24,907 nt of DNA from Candidatus Methanoplasma sp. GTDB lineage: Archaea; Thermoplasmatota; Thermoplasmata; Methanomassiliicoccales; Methanomethylophilaceae. The stretch lies in contig JAIRQG010000023.1 of the NCBI GenBank assembly GCA_031256615.1, positions 1-24,907 on the forward strand, read 5' to 3'. Position 1 is the first letter of the stretch; each line of letters begins with the position of its first letter. The notes beneath the pieces are model-generated. The model ran no database searches. It had not been told where the DNA came from and was given only the letters and a program-made list of their open reading frames with translations. The position numbers and the translations under genes were made by a program. Below, piece by piece: positions 24,762-24,907 of this stretch.

Positions 24762-24907
24762 TGATTTTTTCCTCCTACCTTGACATATGTAAGGTCTGAT
24801 ACCACCACTTCTAAGGTTTTGCGGTTCTCGGGAACGAAGTTTCGCTCAACAAGGTTTGGTTTATCTTCTTCATTCACATCCTGTTTTCTGCGTTTCTTGC
24901 GTCGTTT
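24740..24907 (-). mobile_element. Fragment of an IS3-family (IS150-type) transposase, DDE integrase N-terminal part
   Basis: Entering from the right edge on the minus strand, the frame reads KRRKKRRKQDVNEEDKPNLV, then ERNFVPENRKTLEVVVSDLT and YVKVGGKNHYICLLLD. This is the basic linker and the first catalytic Asp region (SDLTYV) of the OrfB DDE domain. After the D of LLLD the frame leaves the family sequence and continues as antisense of the regulator gene until a stop at 24635. The second Asp, the Glu and the IS end are missing. GTG 24877 is only an internal codon, not a start. The rest lies outside the window. Confidence 0.82.

Overview
The window is archaeal. It carries TFB (archaeal TFIIB), Gar1, a CDC48/VAT-type AAA ATPase, the stalk proteins L1, P0 and P1, archaeal phosphopantothenate synthetase, a two-unit tRNA-splicing endonuclease and a split GMP synthetase (ATP-pyrophosphatase subunit alone). 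Many genes have a TATA box 22 to 33 bases before the start codon, so they are probably leaderless. Genes inside operons instead use GGAGG/GAGG ribosome binding sites, several of them in front of GTG or TTG. The gene content and moderate GC suggest Thermoplasmatota. A Methanomassiliicoccales-like, gut-associated lineage is plausible, partly because purC looks clostridial, but this is inference and no methanogenesis gene is present.

Layout. 1-3.4 kb: an AT-rich gene fragment at the edge, then a minus-strand operon of phosphopantothenate synthetase, S-adenosylhomocysteine hydrolase and a GT4 glycosyltransferase. 3.4-5.3 kb: trmJ on the plus strand, converging on a two-gene unit of a ribbon-helix-helix protein and a short FtsZ/tubulin-like protein. 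5.3-7.4 kb: the L1-P0-P1 ribosomal operon, whose leader can form two mutually exclusive hairpins. 7.4-8.2 kb: a nucleotidyltransferase/HEPN pair. 8.2-8.6 kb: a GC-rich gene-free stretch that could encode a structured RNA. 8.6-9.3 kb: purC. 9.4-11 kb: SecE, Spt5 and L11, with Spt5 carrying an extra N-terminal beta-sandwich-like domain. 11.3-11.8 kb: an unnamed 54-residue protein and UPF0147. 11.9-13.3 kb: purE and guaAB. 13.4-16.4 kb: a small membrane protein, gar1-tfb and endA. 16.6-18.6 kb: an accessory island with an unknown protein and a Fic protein. 18.9-23.2 kb: TrpB2, then a winged-helix regulator translationally coupled to CDC48. 23.3 kb to the end: an unknown protein, then a COG1395-type regulator cut off by a piece of an IS3-family transposase.

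Most genes are housekeeping: translation, transcription, tRNA processing, purine synthesis and methyl-cycle recycling. The accessory parts are the two ends, the MNT/HEPN pair and the Fic island. The most interesting leads are the RHH/FtsZ-like pair, which resembles the haloarchaeal cdrS-ftsZ2 arrangement but whose FtsZ-like member lacks the catalytic T7-loop acidic residues; the Spt5 fusion; the L1 leader; the bacterial-looking purC; and the IS-truncated regulator. No tRNA, rRNA or CRISPR array was seen.
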